DNA of 64,000 nucleotides from Microglena sp. YARC. Taxonomy: Eukaryota > Chlorophyta > Chlorophyceae > Chlamydomonadales > Chlamydomonadaceae. The stretch spans positions 182,218,800 through 182,282,799 of the forward strand of contig CM039462.1 in assembly GCA_022414725.1 (NCBI GenBank), written 5' to 3'. The notes under the pieces are model-generated. The model was not told where the DNA came from and ran no database searches. It saw nothing but the letters and a program-made list of their open reading frames with translations. Within the stretch, counting starts at the first letter, position 1; every line of letters begins with the position of its first letter. Positions 9,101 through 16,059 of the stretch are shown here, in pieces. A program made the translations under genes and the position numbers.

Positions 9101-11111
9101 TACCGTACCATGCCATTCCATTCTATCTTAGCCCATCCCATGCCATCTCATTCCATTCCATCTATGCCCATGCCATGCCTCGCCCTCCCACTGCTGCTTA
9201 CTTCCACAACCAATCGCACATTCACCAGCAACCCCAGCCAAACATCTCAACACACCGATTAAACTCATGCTCACCTGTTTCCCATATCAGCGTCTGAGGG
9301 AAGGCCCACTGCCCTTCCATGAGCCTTGACAGATCGCCACCTGTTGGGCACTGTAGACAGTCCATCCATGATGGGGGTCTGAGCCATATGCACAGCCTAG
9401 GTGGTGGTTGAGAGGTGGTTGGAAGGTTGGTTGGGCACTGTAGACAGTCCGTACATGATGGGGGTCTGAGCCATATGCACAGCGTGGGTGGTGGTTGAGA
9501 GGTGGTTGGAAGGTTGGTTGGGCACTGTAGACAGTTCGTGCATGATGGGGGTCTGAGCCATATGCACAGCGTGGGTGGTGGTTGAGAGGTGGTTGGAAGG
9601 TTGGTTGGGCACTGTAGACAGTCCGTACATGATGGGGGTCTGAGCCATATGCACAGCGTGGGTGGTGGTTGAGAGGTGGTTGGAAGGTTGGTTGGGTATA
9701 GTACACAGTCTGTCCATGATGGGGGTCTGAGCCATATGCACAGCCTGGGTGGTGGTTGAGGGGTGGTTGGAAGGGTGGTTGGAAATTCTGTTGACCAAGC
9801 TTTGGGTGGCGGTTGAGGGGAGCATGGATGGTTGTTTGGAAAGGTTGATGACTGGGCTTTAGTTGGTGGTTGAGGGTTGGTTAGAAGGTTGGTTGGAAGG
9901 TTGGTTGGAAAGGTCTTTGATTGAGCTTTGTGTGGTGGTTGAGGGGTGCTTGGAAGGTTGGTTGGGAGAGCCGTCGATTGGGTTTTGGTAGTGGTTGAGG
10001 GGTGGTTGGAAGGTTGCTGGCCTCCTGATACATGCACATGCAAAGATCCTTTCCTGCACACACACATCCCCACACACAAAAGCACACACACAAAACAGTG
10101 CACAAACACATGCATGCACACACACAAGCACACACACAAGCAAACATGCACACACACATACAAACACGCATGCACATGCACACACATATACACAACCAGC
10201 ATCCTTGTATGTACCCATACGCATGGACACCCACCCACATGGAGGCGCACAAATGAACACATTTGGATGCAATCAAACACACCCAGAGGGGAATGTGCAC
10301 ATGCACACAAACACGCATGCTCATGAACGCACACTCACCTTCATCGACACACATGAACACATTTGCATGCACACAAACACATCCAGCACTACCTCATGCA
10401 CACGAACACATCCAGCACTACCTCATGCACAAAAGCACACTAAAACACACACCTGCAGCCACGCACACTAACACATTTAAGCATCCTGTGAGAGGATAAC
10501 ATCCCACCCCTGTGGACCACCAAGCCAGCCTGGCACCAAACTGCCATCCAAATGGTCCAGCATGCCAACCTGGCACCCTGACAGGCTGGCAGACTCACAT
10601 TCCACTCGTCCTTGTACTCGTTGTCTCCCCAGCCGTCCAGGATGCACACCATGACCGGTCCCTCGGCGAGAGGGATGTTGGCGTGGGGCTTGAGCGTGAA
10701 TTCGTGGTCTCCAGGAGCGACTGGGGCTGGGGGGGCTGCGGTCTCCTCCTCGGGTGCCTCGGGCGCCGGATTAACAGGGGAGGGGGTCTCCTCAGGCGCC
10801 GGATCAGCAGGGGAGGGGGTCTCCTCGGGCGCCGGATCACGGGCGGGGGTCTCCTCCCTGGTCTCTTCGGGTGCCTCGAGCACCGGATCAACGGGGGCTG
10901 CTGCCTCCTCTGGGACCAGATCGAGAGGCTGAGCAGCTGCGGGCTCCGTCGACTCTCGCGGAGTTGGTCCCCTGTCGGGCAACTCCTCGGCAGCGGATTC
11001 AGCTGGTGGGGGTGGGGTTGCGGCAGGAGCCTCGGCCTCTGGCTCCTTGGGGAGAGGCTGTGCAGCCCGCACTGCAGGATTCGCGACGTTCTTAGATTCG
11101 CAGGAACCCAT
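1..11111 (-). CDS. iPGAM: Cofactor-independent phosphoglycerate mutase (iPGM), 8 visible exons, C-terminus outside window
   Basis: Interconverts 3- and 2-phosphoglycerate in glycolysis/gluconeogenesis; the family is an alkaline-phosphatase-superfamily enzyme using two metal ions (Mn/Mg) and a phosphoserine intermediate. Exons, 5' to 3': 10599-11111, 9275-9396, 8286-8473, 5967-6280, 4309-4446, 2783-2842, 1883-1924, 1-177. The exon lengths and phases agree at every junction and give 518 residues before the window edge. Visible motifs are [15 protein letters not shown] (about residues 157-171), [12 protein letters not shown] with the catalytic Ser at 212, [38 protein letters not shown] and [16 protein letters not shown]. 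The end of the phosphatase domain (late metal ligands) is missing to the left. The roughly 150-residue N-terminal extension is unusual: MGSCESK suggests myristoylation at Gly2 and palmitoylation at Cys4, followed by a Pro/Glu/Ala-rich linker. Homology is firm; exact splice sites are by eye, with one doubtful donor after exon 5. Confidence 0.93.
178..390 (-). repeat. 59-bp tandem copies of the exon 8 splice acceptor
   Basis: Three further copies of the segment GAGGAAGTTGGCAGGAAGCT (plus strand) follow exon 8, at about 217-235, 276-294 and 335-353. Each carries the GCAG acceptor and the first codons of exon 8, separated by AGTGAGTGGTAAAGA-like intron sequence. One copy has GAATCTGC instead of GAAGCTGC, changing the base before the acceptor. 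Confidence 0.85.
406..594. mobile_element. hAT-like MITE (189 bp)
   Basis: Starts CAGGGCTTTTCTTTCCGGCT and ends with its inverted counterpart GCCGGAAAGAAAAGCACTG. The subterminal AGCAGCTTCTAG motif is also inverted at the other end. Flanks are ctttgtag and cttcttag (398-405, 595-602), a 6/8 match consistent with the 8-bp target duplication of the hAT superfamily. There is no coding capacity. Relatives lie at 15094-15297 and 44375-44540, with a half copy near 40685-40780. Confidence 0.7.
595..710. repeat. Decayed pieces of the CAGCTTCTAG MITE family
   Basis: Holds repeated fragments such as GAGCTGCCTAGAAGCTGCAC, GAAAGAAAATCACT and GAATGGCACTGCTTCTTAG. They match the right end of the neighbouring MITE, probably through tandem slippage of that end. 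Confidence 0.5.
963..1262. repeat. 21-bp minisatellite (TGTAAACATGCAAACTTGCAT)n
   Basis: About five copies of a 21-bp unit with core AAACATGCAAACTTGCATTG occupy 1134-1262. They are preceded by a looser AAATGCAAATTCAAACACA repeat from about 963. It lies inside iPGM intron 7. The cysteine-rich minus-strand frames here are repeat read-through. Confidence 0.85.
1263..1790. other. Intron sequence, nothing recognised
   Basis: Part of iPGM intron 7. It has CAGCAG/AGCAGA-rich stretches near 1430-1780 but no conserved protein, RNA gene or bounded mobile element was recognised. Confidence 0.5.
1791..2032 (-). repeat. Tandem copies of the micro-exon 7 region
   Basis: Three imperfect copies of the exon 7 segment occur at about 1791-1827, 1883-1924 (the functional copy) and 2006-2032. 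The left copy has TTTTGTAG/ACTTTC as acceptor and no donor. The right copy has GGGGCAG/AATCTT and diverges after the ATGATG of the MMQYDG motif. Confidence 0.85.
1883..1924 (-). CDS. iPGAM: iPGM micro-exon 7 (14 codons)
   Basis: Acceptor TTGCAG and donor AAG/GTGGGT, phase 0 at both ends. It encodes [14 protein letters not shown], the family's AGMLQYDGELK segment. Two imperfect copies flank it, at about 1791-1827 (acceptor kept, donor lost) and 2006-2032 (5' part only). Only this middle copy has both splice sites and the correct length. Confidence 0.88.
2128..2545. repeat. 21-bp satellite with telomere-like CCCTAAA cores
   Basis: Around 20 units of the type AACCCTAAACAGGATGCTA, with a mostly 21-bp period, sometimes replaced by a CCAGCCTTATGTAAGATACCAG unit. 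Each carries CCCTAAAC, which resembles the plant/algal telomere repeat CCCTAAA spaced by AGGATGCTA. Long frames on both strands here are repeat read-through. Confidence 0.85.
2783..2842 (-). CDS. iPGAM: iPGM exon 6 (20 codons)
   Basis: Acceptor GATTGCAG and donor CCCAAG/GTGAGC, phase 0 at both ends. It encodes [20 protein letters not shown], matching the family segment that follows FRADRM. The 5' half is repeated at about 3165-3199 and 3306-3342 in a 143-bp tandem unit of the upstream intron. Those copies lack the second half of the exon. Confidence 0.9.
2859..3069. mobile_element. hAT-like MITE (211 bp) inserted in one copy of a tandem repeat
   Basis: Terminal inverted repeats CAGGGATTTGTTTTC (left) and the complement of GAAAACAATCCCTG (right). 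Flanks acgtatga (2851-2858) and acgtattg (3070-3077) agree at 6 of 8 positions. The two sister copies of the surrounding 143-bp repeat read AATCACACATGTATTGTTCTG without the insert and so serve as empty-site references. No coding capacity. Confidence 0.78.
3078..3480 (-). repeat. 143-bp tandem units carrying the 5' half of iPGM exon 6
   Basis: Two units, with exon-like parts 3165-3199 and 3306-3342, carry GATTGCAG/ATGCGCAAGGC and read [13 protein letters not shown] before running into TTTTGTTTTAAAGG. Each includes the dispersed module TCCAGGGGTAGC..AAATAGGCT..TTGCCCAACC, related copies of which occur near 14510-14600, 46570-46630 and 52620-52690. Confidence 0.85.
3481..4170. other. Intron with poly-G tract; nothing coding recognised
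   Basis: Within iPGM intron 5. It holds a 21-base G run at 3658-3678, preceded by further G-rich sequence, and GTCCAGGGCCAACTAGGATT-type fragments of a dispersed repeat. No gene-like conservation was seen. Confidence 0.5.
4171..4300 (-). repeat. Copy of the iPGM exon 5 end with intact donor plus dispersed repeat
   Basis: 4184-4215 repeats the end of exon 5 (NFHADRMVQ) and, unlike the main exon, has CAG/GTGAGC. It is followed at 4222-4290 by a dispersed sequence containing GTGCAAGCAAACGGGCTGGC. That sequence recurs at about 12075-12145 and, diverged, near 45005-45065. Confidence 0.75.
4309..4446 (-). CDS. iPGAM: iPGM exon 5 with non-canonical or shifted donor
   Basis: Acceptor CCACAG; 46 codons from [10 protein letters not shown] through [20 protein letters not shown] to [10 protein letters not shown]. 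The expected donor after CAG reads ATGAGC, not GTGAGC, and reading on meets TAA within three codons. Splicing must therefore use an AT donor, or GTACAG six bases upstream, which drops Val-Gln in frame. A partial copy of the exon end at 4184-4215 carries the normal CAG/GTGAGC. Confidence 0.85.
4488..5545. repeat. Tetranucleotide satellite (CCAT/CCGT/CTGT)n flanking exon 5 boundary copies
   Basis: About 1 kb of CCATCCATCCGTCTGTCC-type repeats in two blocks (about 4545-5028 and 5090-5545). Each block starts beside the same leader (4488-4545 and 5029-5090). That leader contains, on the minus strand, a degenerate copy of the exon 5 acceptor and its first codons, ending near AAGCAGATTTCTGAC. The very long HPSIHPSI and DGWMDGWM frames here are repeat artefacts. 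Confidence 0.9.
5570..5956. repeat. ACACATAC microsatellite
   Basis: About 390 bases of imperfect ACACATACACATACTGACAT repeats ending just before the donor of iPGM exon 4. Confidence 0.9.
5967..6280 (-). CDS. iPGAM: iPGM exon 4
   Basis: The acceptor CTGTAG lies before ATCAGCTGTAC and the donor GTGAGG follows AGG. It encodes [52 protein letters not shown] and [14 protein letters not shown] to EAVKTLR. This covers most of the phosphotransferase domain, including the TDGRD and TMDRYE substrate-contact motifs. It fits the family without gaps. Confidence 0.93.
6281..6785 (-). repeat. Tandem splice-competent copies of the 5' part of iPGM exon 4
   Basis: Copies at 6364-6455 and 6527-6618, and a decayed one at about 6735-6778, repeat the first roughly 90 bases of exon 4 ([18 protein letters not shown]..). 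Both complete copies keep acceptors (CTACAG, CTGCAG on the minus strand) and break off right after GTACCTGAC or ATACCTGAC. G-rich and GT-rich spacers separate them; the period is about 163-175 bp. Confidence 0.88.
6786..7470. repeat. 56-66 bp minisatellite derived from the exon 3 donor region
   Basis: About ten units of CACTCATACCAGTGCCGGAG.. GTAACACAAAGTGGGTACAC. The core ATACCAGTGC(C/G)GGAGTG resembles the sequence around the exon 3 donor (CATACCAGTGCGAGAATGC), and copies at 7497-8215 are intermediate in similarity. It therefore looks like an expanded, decayed boundary copy. Confidence 0.75.
7497..8260 (-). repeat. Tandem copies of the 3' end of iPGM exon 3
   Basis: Copies whose exon ends fall at 7735, 7979 and 8158 encode about 16 residues up to [11 protein letters not shown] and keep a GT donor (GTACGA, GTACAA, GTATGA). 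A fourth copy near 7497-7600 is interrupted by telomeric sequence. CACCCTATAGCACC-type spacers separate the copies, which grow more diverged away from the true exon. Confidence 0.85.
7532..7575. repeat. Palindromic interstitial telomere repeat (TTTAGGG/CCCTAAA)
   Basis: Three TTTAGGG units meet inverted CCCTAAA-like units head to head in the middle of a copy of the exon 3 boundary. The host copy resumes on the far side at GCGGTCTGATAAAGTGGAC. The motif is the plant and green algal telomere type. Confidence 0.88.
8286..8473 (-). CDS. iPGAM: iPGM exon 3
   Basis: Acceptor CCCGCAG; the exon reads (S)[19 protein letters not shown] and continues to [11 protein letters not shown]. The donor is GTATGA, leaving one base (G) that joins AT of exon 4 to give Asp. 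The His of GGVHSR is an active-site residue in the family. Both ends of this exon have degenerate tandem copies in the flanking introns: the 5' end at about 8607-8690, the 3' end four times between 7497 and 8215. Confidence 0.92.
8560..8706 (-). repeat. Degenerate copy of the 5' half of iPGM exon 3
   Basis: On the minus strand, CCTGCAG is followed by SEFGHNTLG and then [10 protein letters not shown], a diverged copy of SEVGHNALG and [10 protein letters not shown]. The neighbouring intron sequence AATTTGAATTTGG is copied as well. It has an acceptor but no matching donor and is not needed for the reading frame. Confidence 0.8.
8715..9170. repeat. CCATN pentanucleotide satellite
   Basis: About 450 bases of CCATACCATGCCATTCCATC units with a 5-bp register, in iPGM intron 2. 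Confidence 0.92.
9275..9396 (-). CDS. iPGAM: iPGM exon 2
   Basis: The acceptor CCTAG lies before GCTGTGCAT and the donor AG/GTGAGC follows. It encodes 40 codons plus two bases: [13 protein letters not shown], then WRSVKAHG, then [11 protein letters not shown]. The last two bases (AG) join the first base of exon 3 to make the catalytic Ser codon, so the intron interrupts the active-site codon. The 5' part of this exon is copied as an 87-bp tandem repeat in the upstream intron. Confidence 0.9.
9346..9990 (-). repeat. 87-bp tandem repeat carrying the 5' part of iPGM exon 2
   Basis: Units start at about 9346, 9433, 9520 and 9607, with a diverged one at 9694, exactly 87 bp apart, and grade into GGTTGGAAGGTTGGTT repeats up to 9990. 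Each repeats the exon 2 start [10 protein letters not shown]. The functional unit has TAG/GCTGTG. The three middle copies read AC before GCTGTG and so have lost the acceptor, while the outermost one has CAG again. Confidence 0.88.
10020..10470. repeat. CACA/CATGCACA microsatellite and a short duplication
   Basis: iPGM intron 1 holds about 400 bases of ACACACATGCACACACAAGC-type sequence. A perfect short duplication, ACATCCAGCACTACCTCATG, lies at about 10379-10428. Confidence 0.85.
10599..11111 (-). CDS. iPGAM: iPGM exon 1: acylation signal, PEA-rich linker, start of enzyme
   Basis: Encodes 171 residues from ATG at 11111 to DEWN, followed by the donor GTGAGT at 10598-10593 (phase 0). The start is chosen because MGSCESK is a textbook N-myristoylation context (Gly2, Ser6, Lys7) with a palmitoylatable Cys4. 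Residues about 8-140 are low complexity, rich in Pro, Glu and Ala. They contain 11-residue repeats of the type [11 protein letters not shown], encoded by imperfect 33-bp repeats around 10780-10860. The enzyme begins with ILDGWG, whose Asp is a metal ligand in the family. Confidence 0.88.
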
Positions 11112-12392
11112 TTCAATTCGCTGTGATGGATATTCCGATGCCTGCAGTCAAGGGTTTCGAGGACCTAGGTGAGGTAGGCCAAGGATTGGTAGCGGAAAGT
11201 GATCAGACGGTAAAAGATTTACGAGCTGGCTCAAATGCCGAGGGGCAAGCTGGGAATGGGATTGCTGCACCGACTTCGAAAGTTCGTGAGTTGTCAGCAC
11301 CCGAGTATCCGAGTACCCGACGCAGAAAATGCTTGGTACGTTCGTGCGTACGTTGCAGTACGGATCCATATTATCGTCAAGATGGCAAGATTCTCAAGAT
11401 TCTGCGGTCGTGACCTAGGTCGTTACTGACTTACTGTAGGACCATCTAGATCTGATGGGCTGGATTTTTGTTTGATGGCATATGCCCCTGGGTGGCATCA
11501 GAAGGCCATATGTCGGACCGTAGAAACAGTTTTACCTAGAAGGATGGGTCTCCCTGCGCTCCCAAAGACAGGATTATAGTCTTGCTTCGTTCATATCATT
11601 ATTTGATACGGCAAATTATATGTGTATAATTGTTCGGCATAATCTGCAGATCAGATGGTGATCCTTAAACGAGGCCTATCCTACCACACCAAGTGATCCG
11701 CAATATGGCTAGATTTATGCCCTATTCACATCACTTGAAAGCGAAAACATATAGGTGGCATCGTTGATCAAGTATACCGTATTTTTTTCAGAAAACATGA
11801 ACATTGTTAAGCCTTGCCACGGGGCGTGAGGTTTAAGGGACGTTCCCAATAGCTTGCATTGAGGAAGGCTACTATGGGTTATGTTTTTGCAGACCGCATC
11901 TGCGTCTGAGCCCAGAGCCTTCGACTACTATAATAATGTTTTCAAATTTGATCTTACTGCCGAAGTGCCAAAGACGGCGAGCAGCCTTAAATAAATGCTG
12001 GATCAACGTAACTAAGTTCAAGTCCATACGGTGATTCGCTTGTATGCAGTGTACTAGGTTTGTGTTTTAGGTTCAAGTGCAAGCAAACGGGCTGGCCCCC
12101 TAAACCTCAAGCCTCGAAATAAGGCATACTGCCGGTATTTATTTATTTATCTAGCCTAGTACGGTAGTAGGGTCCCCAAGGTTTAAGCTCATTGACAGTT
12201 TTTTATATACCGTATCAAACACACGGTATGAAGATGGATTTTATCACATTGGGTATGAGTTACAGTCAGGCCATTTAACCACTTTTACAAGTTATTTAAT
12301 TATGTGGTGCATGGCCATCCTTTTGCTAGCTGCTCCTTGTATTCCCACGCCTAAAATATGATGTAAATAGGCTGTTTACTTTCCACACACAT

Positions 12393-12394
<2 letters not shown>
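11112..12394. other. Upstream region of iPGM; no gene recognised
   Basis: About 1.3 kb upstream of the iPGM start codon, expected to hold its promoter and 5' UTR, though no promoter element could be assigned. Around 12075-12145 lies a copy of the dispersed GTGCAAGCAAACGGGCTGGC repeat. Confidence 0.5.
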
Positions 12395-12479
<85 letters not shown>

Positions 12480-12486
12480 TTTTTTT
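12395..12486. repeat. (AT)n microsatellite followed by a T run
   Basis: About 68 bases of alternating TA, then about 24 T residues ending at the 5' break of the LINE. Confidence 0.95.
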
Positions 12487-13965
12487 CAACAAGCAATTCT
12501 GTGATGAGGCCCGTATGGATCCTGATTACAAATTTGTCTATGATGGAGCACAGCTTTCTACAAAGTTATCTTTTATCTACCTGGGATCCCTCTTTGTGGA
12601 TGGTGACTCAAGCAATCGTGCAAAAGCTGCTTTTTCTAGGATGCTCGCTAAGGCCCAAAAGGCTCACCACATGCTCCGTAGGCGATGCCATACTATGGAG
12701 ATATACAATATTGATATTCTCACCCACCTGTTTGATTCTCTTGTACAACCTATCCTGAATTTTGGCTGTGAGGTGTGGGCTCCTTCTATTCTGAACAACA
12801 CACTTATCTCAAATGACCATGCTTGTGAGAAATGGCGTAGAGGTATACTTAAACAAATGTTGGGTGTTTGCCAATCTACTACATCTAATATTATCATGGA
12901 AGAGCTAGGTAGAACCCCGTTGTGTTTTGCTTGGCTTAAACAAGCTTTGCGCTTCTGGAACAAGACCATAGATAAAGAACCTGAAGATCTCATTAGAATG
13001 GCTCTTGAGGAATCTTTTGATTCCAACACTGGCTGGGTTCATGACTTACGTTGTGCTCTCCAAAAGCTAGGATCCAGTGAAAACCTCAACATTTTGGAGG
13101 CTGTCGATGTCGAAGGTATTATGTCTGAAGTTTTTGAGTCGTGGAGGTTTAAGTACCCAAGTGACACCAAGGCAGTCAGAGACATCCCTGATGAGAGAAG
13201 GGTTGGCTTTAAACGCCTCCGATACCAGAAATGGTTCGCAGCCAATAGCAATGATGAGAATGGCTTGATTCCCTTTACATCTGCCTTACATAAGCAGGAT
13301 CAGATTCGTTCTGTAGCACAGTTTAGAATGGGTGCCCATTGGCTGAACACAGAAAGAATGAGGGTGGTGGATAGAGCACACATCCTTCGTTCAATGAGAC
13401 ACTGTCAAATGTGTGGGTTCCAAAAACCTGAGGATGAAATGCATATGTTTGAGTGCCCTTTTTATAATGATATTCGCCTCCGCTACCAGAAGCTGTTAAC
13501 AGATATTTATAGGCATGTCCATGAGGATACCGACTTAACCGTATGGAATGTGGAATTCTGCGATTCCACATTCAGAACCTTTATGAATGGAAATGGCACT
13601 AAGCCTTTCTGGAGCAACCTAGCCGACTATCTTTCTACTTGTAGAAGAGCAAGACAGGAAGCCCTGGACTGCTTAGTGGCACCGTAATTTATTATCCCTT
13701 TTTTTTCTTTTCTTCTTGTGACTTCTCATTTGTTAGCATCTTACTTCCGCCACTGTAAGTGGTTGAGATCTGGGTCCGGCTCTAGGGGGTTTAATACCTA
13801 CGCCACCAAAACGGTGGTTGGGAGCTTGGTTTGTTTGTCCTCGACACACCCCTGATGTAATGGGGTTTTTTGCTTTGTGGGTGCTTTTTCTTTTTGCTTA
13901 AAGCACAGAGTCTCATACACCCTCGCGGTGTCAAGTAGAATTTAACATGTAATGTAATGTAATCT
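12487..13965 (+). mobile_element. 5'-truncated LINE (non-LTR retrotransposon), ORF2 C-terminus
   Basis: An open frame of 390 codons from ATG 12515 to 13687, open further upstream to the T run, encodes the part of a LINE ORF2 after the polymerase core. FIYLGSLFVDGD and LFDSLVQPILNFGCEVWAP are typical of the thumb/post-RT region. RHCQMCG..HMFECPFY is the C-terminal Cys/His zinc motif (C-x2-C-x9-H-x3-C). No YXDD or endonuclease is present, so the copy is 5' truncated and dead. The 3' UTR ends in a short (TGTAA)n tail at 13948-13963. Frame integrity suggests a fairly recent insertion. The clade cannot be set without a search. Confidence 0.85.
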
Positions 13966-14037
13966 GGGCTGGAAATTTATAACATAAAAGTGAATGGACC
14001 AATTTCCAAGCTATATTTGGATATCCATATGGCATGT

Positions 14038-14202
14038 TTGGGGGATGCATAGAGTACACATACATGGGAGGTAGAGCTTGCAAGTATATGCCCCATGACC
14101 CTGCCTAGGTACCCCTATTAAGGCATCCCTAGGCAGAGAGTTTTCATGGTGCCTAGCCAGACCTTCCCCTCCATATGTACGTGTACTCCATGCATCCCCC
14201 AA
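14038..14202. mobile_element. Fold-back element with 34-bp inverted arms
   Basis: The left arm begins TTGGGGGATGCATAGAGTAC; the right arm (14169-14202) is its imperfect inverse ending GTACTCCATGCATCCCCCAA. A second inverted pair, CTGCCTAGG and CCTAGGCAG, lies in the centre. Target duplications were not resolved and there is no coding capacity. Confidence 0.65.
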
Positions 14203-14230
14203 GTATGCCTCGTGGCTACCTAGACAAAGG

Positions 14231-14455
14231 TTGCAACTTGGTCCGATGACTTCACAATTCGAACGTCGCATACCGGGAATAGATCACCAACCGGGGGCCG
14301 ACCTGAGTGCCGATCTCCTTCCACCACCTGAGCCTGGTCTTAGACACCGAGATTTCTTGGAAGACACAATTAAAGTTGAGCTCAAGTGGTCTTGCTATGA
14401 TGCAGTTTGGAACATGAAATTCGACGAAAGCGTCCGTAGGATAACTTTAAATTGA
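14231..14455 (+). CDS. Possible small hypothetical ORF
   Basis: A 74-codon frame that is more coding-like than its surroundings, reading LEDTIKVELKWSCYDAVW near the end. I recognise no family. It may be a chance frame or an exon fragment of a decayed insertion. Confidence 0.15.
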   Translation: MQLGPMTSQFERRIPGIDHQPGADLSADLLPPPEPGLRHRDFLEDTIKVELKWSCYDAVWNMKFDESVRRITLN

Positions 14456-15085
14456 AACCATAGGCCTTAACCCTGTGCGCCCTAGATGTATTTTTACATA
14501 TATGTGGTCTAGACCTCGGGTAGCAAAATAGGCTGGAGGGATTTGCCTAACCTTGAAAACAGGAAAGATCACAAGCTTTTAGGAGCCAGAGCATTGGTAA
14601 ATTTGATCATTGTACAAATAGCATAAACATGGCAATGATAACATGGACCCTCTCTTCACACTTCCCAAGAAAGATACTCTCCAGCTGATACATTTCCAGT
14701 CTCTTCCTCTAATTCAATGGAGAGACCGAAAAGCAAATGGGAGAGATTACCCCCCTGGTGTTAAACAAAGGAGATTGTTGAATACCGATCTCAGCTTCTT
14801 CTCCCTACACAAAATGCAATTTAAAGGAAGGGATTTTACCCCAATTTTGAATTTCTGTGCAATATTAAATGTGCGGGTGAGCTGCCACAACTGGTGCTTG
14901 TCGCATATAGAGTGTGATAAGAGCTGCCCACTACAAAGTGGTATAGGGTCTACAATGCTTCTTCTATCTGGATGTTCAATGCTAATAAGCGGACAGCTTG
15001 CTATAGTGCTATTACCCTCAACCAGTTCATTAGTTAGTCAACTGTTTTACTGGTATTCCATTGCATTATGCTGTCATCGGCCGCC
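14456..15085. other. Intergenic sequence with a dispersed-repeat copy
   Basis: 14510-14600 is a copy of the dispersed CGGGTAGCAAAATAGGCT.. GAAAACAGGAAAG module also seen near 3420, 46570 and 52640. Nothing else was recognised. Confidence 0.5.
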
Positions 15086-15093
15086 ACTGTTGA

Positions 15094-15297
15094 CGATGTT
15101 TTCCTTTTCAACTTCAGGAAGCAGCTTCTAGGCAGCTCCCCATGGCTGGCTATTCAACCGAACCTGGCGCAACTCAGTGCCCCTCCAACCTGCGACGGAC
15201 AGCTGTCCATAACTACTGAAATAGTTTTATGTAGCCCAGTGCCTGGCTCACGGAGCTGCCTAGAAGCTGGTAAGAAAAGGCGAAAAGAAAACCCCTG
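15094..15297. mobile_element. hAT-like MITE with perfect 8-bp target duplication
   Basis: A 204-bp element flanked by ACTGTTGA on both sides (15086-15093 and 15298-15305). The right end GAAAAGAAAACCCCTG is the inverse of the left end, which has mutated from CAGGGG to CGATG. The subterminal GCAGCTTCTAGGCAGCTCC is inverted at the other end. Same family as 406-594. No coding capacity. Confidence 0.82.
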
Positions 15298-15379
15298 ACT
15301 GTTGAATAACGGACTAGCACACTCATGATCTCAGGCCCTCCATCGGAGGCAGACGCTTATTTGAGGACCAACTCATATG

Positions 15380-15475
15380 TAGCTTGACCAAGTCAAGCCA
15401 TGGGCCCATTTGGAGTCCAGTAGGGCACTAGGAAAATGTACCGTAATCATCATCATCATAACGTGCTTCAAGCCC
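15380..15475 (-). repeat. Copy of the short (ATG)n-linked dispersed element
   Basis: Reads TTTGGAGTCCAGTAGGGCAC then ..AATCATCATCATCAT. It is related to copies at about 30710-30800, 31325-31405, 34440-34615, 38090-38115 and 46262-46410. Confidence 0.6.
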
Positions 15476-15539
15476 CTCCTAATGATCTAGAACTATCTTG
15501 ACTATCCAGGGTTGGGCCTGTCCCTTCATCCTAATTGGC

Positions 15540-15870
15540 TGCCCCTGGACTGAAACATCCAATCATCCATATGCAAACCGGTTATCAGTTCATGATCTTT
15601 CAAGCACATTCATGTGCAGAGATTGAACGGTTCGTAACCAATTCTGCTGCAAAAGCAGAAGTGGGACATGTGCATGCAAACGCTTCTCACTTATGGACAT
15701 GCCCAGGAAAACAGGTCTGGCTCAAGCGTCCCGTTGAACCCATGAAACTTGAGCAGTGTGATGAACATTCAGTGCTTGGGGCTTATCCCGTGCGCGCTTT
15801 GATCATCTCCTTGCTTGATTTCATCGGTTTTAGCCAGGTCCAATGCAGTCTAGACGTACTGCAAAGCTTA
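15540..15870 (-). pseudogene. Decayed tandem copy of the last TIR-ANK exon
   Basis: On the minus strand, CTTTGCAG at 15859 is followed by YV*TALDLAK and EIK, matching [10 protein letters not shown] and EIK of the true last exon. A stop sits in the third codon. The sequence after the stop codon (GAACATTCAG..CAGTGTGATG region) is also duplicated, so a unit of about 270 bp was copied. Confidence 0.8.
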
Positions 15871-16059
15871 TGAGGCAATGGAGTTTTCCGCTCCTAGCTT
15901 TGAGTCTTATCTGGTAGGGTGCACGGCTTACGCAGGAGATAGTTTCCGATTACGATTCTGCCTGGCTTTACGTTCTTGGCCTCCAAAAAAACAGAGCGAG
16001 GAAAACATGTCTGGCTCAAGCGTACCGAAGCAGTGTGATGAACATTCAGGGCTTAGGGC

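Noticed and set aside
9222..10334. 370-residue minus-strand frame
   Set aside because: It reads through an 87-bp intron repeat and a CACA microsatellite; the real exon 2 uses a different frame over 9275-9396.
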